Below are positions 60,995 through 64,000 of a DNA stretch of 64,000 nt, in pieces. Source of the DNA: Neorhizobium sp. NCHU2750. GTDB taxonomy: Bacteria > Pseudomonadota > Alphaproteobacteria > Rhizobiales > Rhizobiaceae. Within the stretch, counting starts at the first letter, position 1, and every line of letters starts with the position of its first letter. The stretch spans positions 2,356,001 through 2,420,000 of the forward strand of contig NZ_CP030827.1 of assembly GCF_003597675.1 (NCBI RefSeq). Reading direction: 5' to 3'. The position numbers and the translations under genes were made by a program. Under the pieces are notes generated by a model, which saw only the letters and a program-made list of their open reading frames with translations, was not told the origin of the DNA and searched no databases.

Positions 60995-61744
60995 ATGACC
61001 GTTGACGACGCAAAGCATCGCGTGATCGCCGATATCGCCGAAGTCGGCGCGATGACGCGTGAAACCGCACGCCGCTACGAAAATGTCTTTTCCGGCTTCC
61101 GCAACGAACTCGACGCGGTGATCGGCGAGACGCAAACCATGGCCGAAGCCGCCCTCGCGACGATGGCCATGGTCGAGGCTGCGGCATCCGCCGTGCGCGT
61201 GAGTTACCCGCACCAGCCGAAGCTCGGCTGCCACGACGGTTGCGCCTCCTGCTGCCATCTGTTCGTCGCCATCCCGCCCGGTATCTCGACCGCGATTGCC
61301 GGGCATATCCGCGAGACCTTCGAGCCTGAGCGGCAGGATGCCCTGATTGCAAAACTGTCTGCGGCGGCTTCCGCCATTGCAGAGGTCGAAAATCCGCTCT
61401 GGGCAAGGGTCCGATGTCCCCTGCTGGATGATGCGGATCGATGCACGATCTACAGCGTCCGCCCCCTTACCTGCCGGGCCTTCACCTCCCGCAGCGAGGC
61501 AGTCTGCCGCAAGCTCGTCTTCGAAACGGATCCGAAGTCGGAGGCCGGCGTTGACCAGAACCCGGCGCATTACCGCCTGCATGTCGAGGCAACCCATGCC
61601 TTGATCGACGCCGCACGCAATCGCGGCCTTCCGAGCGGCCAGACCGGCTTTGTCGCTGCCCTGCTCGCCGAACTCTGTCCCACCGCCAACCCGGTCGAAA
61701 AAGATGGGCCGGTCGAAACAGATGGGCAAGCCCCCCCTTCTTGA
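60995..61744 (+). CDS. YkgJ-family cysteine-cluster protein
   Basis: A 249-residue protein with eight or more clustered cysteines: CHDGCASCCHLF (CxxxCxxCC), then RCPLLDDADRCTIYSVRPLTCRAF and a later VCRKLVF. This is the zinc or iron-sulfur-binding pattern of YkgJ-type Fe-S oxidoreductase-like proteins. The N-terminal 65 residues are helical. It is 13 bp after the anti-sigma gene, so it may be a member of the same operon. Function unknown. Confidence 0.85.
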   Translation: MTVDDAKHRVIADIAEVGAMTRETARRYENVFSGFRNELDAVIGETQTMAEAALATMAMVEAAASAVRVSYPHQPKLGCHDGCASCCHLFVAIPPGISTAIAGHIRETFEPERQDALIAKLSAAASAIAEVENPLWARVRCPLLDDADRCTIYSVRPLTCRAFTSRSEAVCRKLVFETDPKSEAGVDQNPAHYRLHVEATHALIDAARNRGLPSGQTGFVAALLAELCPTANPVEKDGPVETDGQAPPS

Positions 61745-61770
61745 GACATCAGATCCCGACGGTGAACATG

Positions 61771-61805
61771 AAAAGGCCCCGCACGCGATAACGCACGAGG
61801 CCTTT
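61771..61805 (+). terminator. Terminator of the sigma/anti-sigma/YkgJ operon
   Basis: AAAGGCC (61772-61778) pairs with GGCCTTT (61799-61805) around a GC-rich loop; the right arm ends in TTTGTC. It lies 27 bp past the YkgJ stop. Confidence 0.6.
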
Positions 61806-61826
61806 GTCATTTGATGCTGCAGTCGG

Positions 61827-61861
61827 AAAGCCCGGACACCGCAGAGATTGTCCGGGCCTTT
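61827..61861 (-). terminator. Terminator of leuA
   Basis: AAAGCCCGGACA (61827-61838) pairs with TGTCCGGGCCTTT (61849-61861) with one extra base. On the minus strand it follows leuA by 20 bp and ends in GGGCTTT. The YkgJ terminator lies on the other side. Confidence 0.65.
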
Positions 61862-61880
61862 AGCCCTTGTGGCGCCCTTG

Positions 61881-63605
61881 TCAGCGGCCCATTTCTTCCA
61901 GCACCCGGTTGGCGGCGGACACGATCGCATCGAGCGATGCCGTCACAATGTTGGTGTTGATGCCGGCACCGAACAGCTTGCCGCCCGGATACTGCATCTC
62001 CACATAGGCGATGGCCGAAGCGTTCGAGCCGTGCTGCAGCGAATGTTCCGAATAGTCGGCAACCGACAGTTCGATGCCGAGATAGGTGGACAAGGCGTTG
62101 ATGAACCCGTCGATCGGGCCGGTTCCCTTGCCCTCGATGCGCTTGACCTCGCCGCCATCGGTAATCTCGGCGGCGACGACGCGGATCCCCTTGTGCTCGG
62201 TGCCGGCGGGATAGGTATGCTGGTCGACGAATTTCAGCCGCGCACCGGACTGCTCGACATAGCGCTCCATGAACGTCTCATGGATGCGTTTCGACGATAA
62301 TTCCTTGCCTTCTTCGTCGGTGATCTTCTGGATCGCCTCGCGGAATTCCACCTGCAGGTTGCGCGGCAGGTTCAGGCCGTAATCCTGCTGCAGGATATAG
62401 GCGATGCCACCCTTGCCCGACTGCGAGTTGATGCGGATGATCGCCTCGTAGGAACGTCCCACATCCTGCGGGTCGATCGGCAGGTAAGGCACTTCCCAGA
62501 CCGGATGGTTGGCAACCTTGATTGCCTTCATCCCCTTGTTGATCGCATCCTGGTGCGAGCCGGAAAACGCGGTATAGACCAGTTCGCCGACGTAAGGATG
62601 GCGCTCGGGAATGACCATCTCGTTGGAATATTCGTAGACGTCCTTGATACGCTCGATATCCGAACAATCCAGTTCAGGGTCGATGCCCTGCGTATACATG
62701 TTGAGCGCCAGGGTGACGACGTCGACATTGCCGGTGCGCTCGCCATTGCCGAACAGCGTGCCCTCGACGCGGTCCGCACCGGCCATCAGCGCCAGTTCGG
62801 TGGCGGCAATGCCCGTGCCGCGGTCGTTATGCGGATGCAGCGAGATGATGATGTTTTCGCGGTTGTCGATATTGCGGCACATCCATTCGATCTGGTCGGC
62901 ATAGATGTTCGGCGTCGCCATCTCGACGGTCGACGGCAGGTTGATGATCAGCTTGTTATCCGGCGTCGGCTTCACTTCGGCGATCACCGCGTTGCAGATT
63001 TCCAGCGCCACTTCCAGCTCGGTGCCGGTAAAGCTTTCCGGAGAATACTGGAAGCGGTAGCCGCCACCGGCCTTTGCCGCCATGTCGGTGATCATCTTGG
63101 CCGCATCGACGGCGATCTGCTTGATTCCGCTGACATCCTTGCCGAACACGACACGGCGCTGCAGTTCCGAGGTGGAATTGTAGAAATGGATGATCGGCTT
63201 GTGGGCACCCTGCAGCGATTCGAAGGTGCGGGTGATCAGCTCCGGCCGGCACTGCACCAGAACCTGCAGCGACACGTCTTCCGGCACGCCACCCTCTTCC
63301 ACGCACCAGCGGGCAAAGTCGAAATCGGTTTGCGAGGCCGACGGGAAGCCGATCTCGATTTCCTTGAAGCCCATGTCGAGCAGCAGCTTGAACATCCGCG
63401 CCTTGCGATCATGCCCCATCGGGTTGACCAGCGACTGGTTGCCGTCGCGCAGATCGACCGAACACCAGATCGGTGCCTTTTCGATGACCTTCGACGGCCA
63501 TGTACGGTCGGGAATATTGATGGCCGGATAGGCGCGGTACTTCACGCCTGCCGACTGCATGCCCTTGGTGCTGGAGTTCTCGGCGCGGGAGTTCTTGGTG
63601 TCCAT
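61881..63605 (-). CDS. leuA: 2-isopropylmalate synthase
   Basis: A 574-residue LeuA, the committed step to leucine (2-ketoisovalerate plus acetyl-CoA). The catalytic barrel carries SVDLRDGNQSL, EIGFPSASQTDFDF, PESFTGTELEVALEICNAV, ISLHPHNDRGTGIA and the AGADRVEGTLFGNGERTGNVD block. The C-terminal allosteric domain ends with YVEMQYPGGKLFGAGINTNIVTASLDAIVSAANRVLEEMGR. The start at 63605 (MDTKNSRAENSSTKGMQ) is chosen by the end of the leader region; a longer frame reaches 63662. Confidence 0.95.
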   Translation of the reverse strand: MDTKNSRAENSSTKGMQSAGVKYRAYPAINIPDRTWPSKVIEKAPIWCSVDLRDGNQSLVNPMGHDRKARMFKLLLDMGFKEIEIGFPSASQTDFDFARWCVEEGGVPEDVSLQVLVQCRPELITRTFESLQGAHKPIIHFYNSTSELQRRVVFGKDVSGIKQIAVDAAKMITDMAAKAGGGYRFQYSPESFTGTELEVALEICNAVIAEVKPTPDNKLIINLPSTVEMATPNIYADQIEWMCRNIDNRENIIISLHPHNDRGTGIAATELALMAGADRVEGTLFGNGERTGNVDVVTLALNMYTQGIDPELDCSDIERIKDVYEYSNEMVIPERHPYVGELVYTAFSGSHQDAINKGMKAIKVANHPVWEVPYLPIDPQDVGRSYEAIIRINSQSGKGGIAYILQQDYGLNLPRNLQVEFREAIQKITDEEGKELSSKRIHETFMERYVEQSGARLKFVDQHTYPAGTEHKGIRVVAAEITDGGEVKRIEGKGTGPIDGFINALSTYLGIELSVADYSEHSLQHGSNASAIAYVEMQYPGGKLFGAGINTNIVTASLDAIVSAANRVLEEMGR

Positions 63606-63725
63606 GTCTTCGTCCTTCGCTTGCCCTCCGCAGGAGCCATCTGGCTCAAGACCGTTCATCAACGGCGGTGCGACTGCGGATGCTGGACCTTGTTATGGTC
63701 CGGTTTCATGTCAGGGATTTTTTGC

Positions 63726-63772
63726 GAGGAGCACTTACGCCGGCGGGCTTTATCGGCCGCCGGGCGCTCCTC
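63726..63772 (-). promoter_or_regulatory. Alternative RNA stem in the leuA leader
   Basis: On the minus strand GAGGAGC/GCTCCTC (outer, 7 bp) and CCGGCGG/CCGCCGG (inner, 7 bp) form one stem directly after the leader-peptide stop. The competing pair GCCGGG (just before) with CCCGGC would free the other strand. This is the arrangement of an attenuator, but no U-tract follows. Confidence 0.5.
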
Positions 63773-63896
63773 AACGGACCCGGCAACCGAGTGTAAGGTC
63801 GAGGCTAAGAAGCGAGAGAGGCGCGAAAACCGTCGCCCCGGCAGCGGTGCTGCGGGCGGCAAAACGGTCAAACATGATCGCGCCTGTCATGGTCAT
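63771..63896 (-). CDS. Leucine-rich leader peptide of leuA
   Basis: A 41-residue frame, MTMTGAIMFDRFAARSTA then AGATVFAPLSLLSLDLTL and GCRVR, upstream of leuA on the same strand. Six Leu codons fall within 10 codons (APLSLLSLDLTL), the mark of a leucine-responsive leader. The ATG at 63896 coincides with the expected start of transcription from the promoter at 63904-63932, so the message may be leaderless, as known for the trp leader of Sinorhizobium. ATGs at 63890 and 63875 are alternatives. Confidence 0.6.
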   Translation of the reverse strand: MTMTGAIMFDRFAARSTAAGATVFAPLSLLSLDLTLGCRVR

Positions 63897-63903
63897 GAGC
63901 CGG

Positions 63904-63932
63904 TGTATAACGGCAAGAAGAAGATCGCGCAA
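63904..63932 (-). promoter_or_regulatory. Promoter of the leuA leader
   Basis: On the minus strand TTGCGC (63932-63927) and TATACA (63909-63904) are separated by 17 bp. The first A of the leader-peptide ATG is 8 bp downstream of the -10 box. Confidence 0.6.
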
Positions 63933-64000
63933 GAACCGCTTGGCGACTTCCGGTACGCAATCGCTCACGCGCTGCGCTTCATCACCTTGGACAGGCCCAT

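Noticed and set aside
60089..61930. A 613-codon antisense frame over the anti-sigma and YkgJ genes
   Set aside because: It crosses three sense genes and two terminators and has no protein family features.
63965..64000. Minus-strand frame ending MGLSKVMKRSA at the right edge
   Set aside because: Only eleven codons are inside the window, so it could be the end of a gene or chance; nothing can be supported.

Overview
The window is ordinary chromosomal DNA of an alphaproteobacterium of the Rhizobiaceae (Rhizobium/Agrobacterium/Ensifer group). The evidence is high GC, dense genes with ATGA-type overlaps, many GTG and TTG starts, a bc1 operon petABC, a PetP/PetR pair, ClpS of the second rhizobial type, a YchF with a distant Pth, and the short palindromic intergenic repeats usual in this family. 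No prophage, insertion sequence, CRISPR array, rRNA or tRNA was seen. About 66 protein genes are supported, one of them frameshifted.

Layout. 1-3224: end of a small membrane protein gene, then petP-petR-histidine kinase. 3267-5473: secreted protein and nikR facing a nickel/cobalt permease across a 28-bp NikR-type operator. 5516-7878: csaA, proC, a YbjN-like gene, a candidate structured RNA and ubiK. 8074-14412: lgt, midA, pgeF, an unusual M24 protein, a lipoprotein and prs, with a cluster of nested palindromes before pgeF. 14512-18243: a lipoprotein with two Kazal-like modules, a zinc-ribbon protein and an MHYT-PAS-PAS-GGDEF-EAL protein. 18615-24052: rplY, apt, two MaoC genes (one frameshifted), ychF, a VapBC pair with a perfect operator palindrome, clpS and pth. 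24112-27303: a periplasmic binding protein behind a membrane GGDEF-EAL protein. 27630-30422: petABC, followed by a 28-bp palindrome with an FNR/FixK-like box. 30803-37758: an EEP nuclease/phosphatase-fold protein, then two related ABC exporters around a chemoreceptor. 38149-42215: trmL, a Na/Pi symporter-PhoU protein, hemF and small genes. 42936-47095: an RbtT/DalT-type MFS permease, a DUF1059 protein and the tight cca-nudix-DUF1285 operon. 47291-54207: a MoxR-DUF58-BatA/DUF4159-membrane protein operon. 54207-59554: three GNAT proteins, a glutathionyl-hydroquinone reductase, a PsiF-like secreted protein, a small iron-permease-family protein, a Nudix protein and a phosphoesterase. 59645-61744: ECF sigma, its membrane anti-sigma and a cysteine-cluster protein. 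61881-64000: leuA behind a leucine-rich, probably leaderless leader peptide.

How they fit together. Most genes are housekeeping (respiratory bc1 complex, leucine, proline, PRPP, adenine salvage, heme, tRNA processing, lipoprotein maturation). The parts that merit attention are regulatory or poorly characterised: the leucine leader, the NikR and VapBC operators, the candidate ~160-nt RNA at 7308-7467, the two-Kazal lipoprotein, the MoxR operon, the binding-protein/cyclic-di-GMP pair and the FNR-like palindrome beside petABC.
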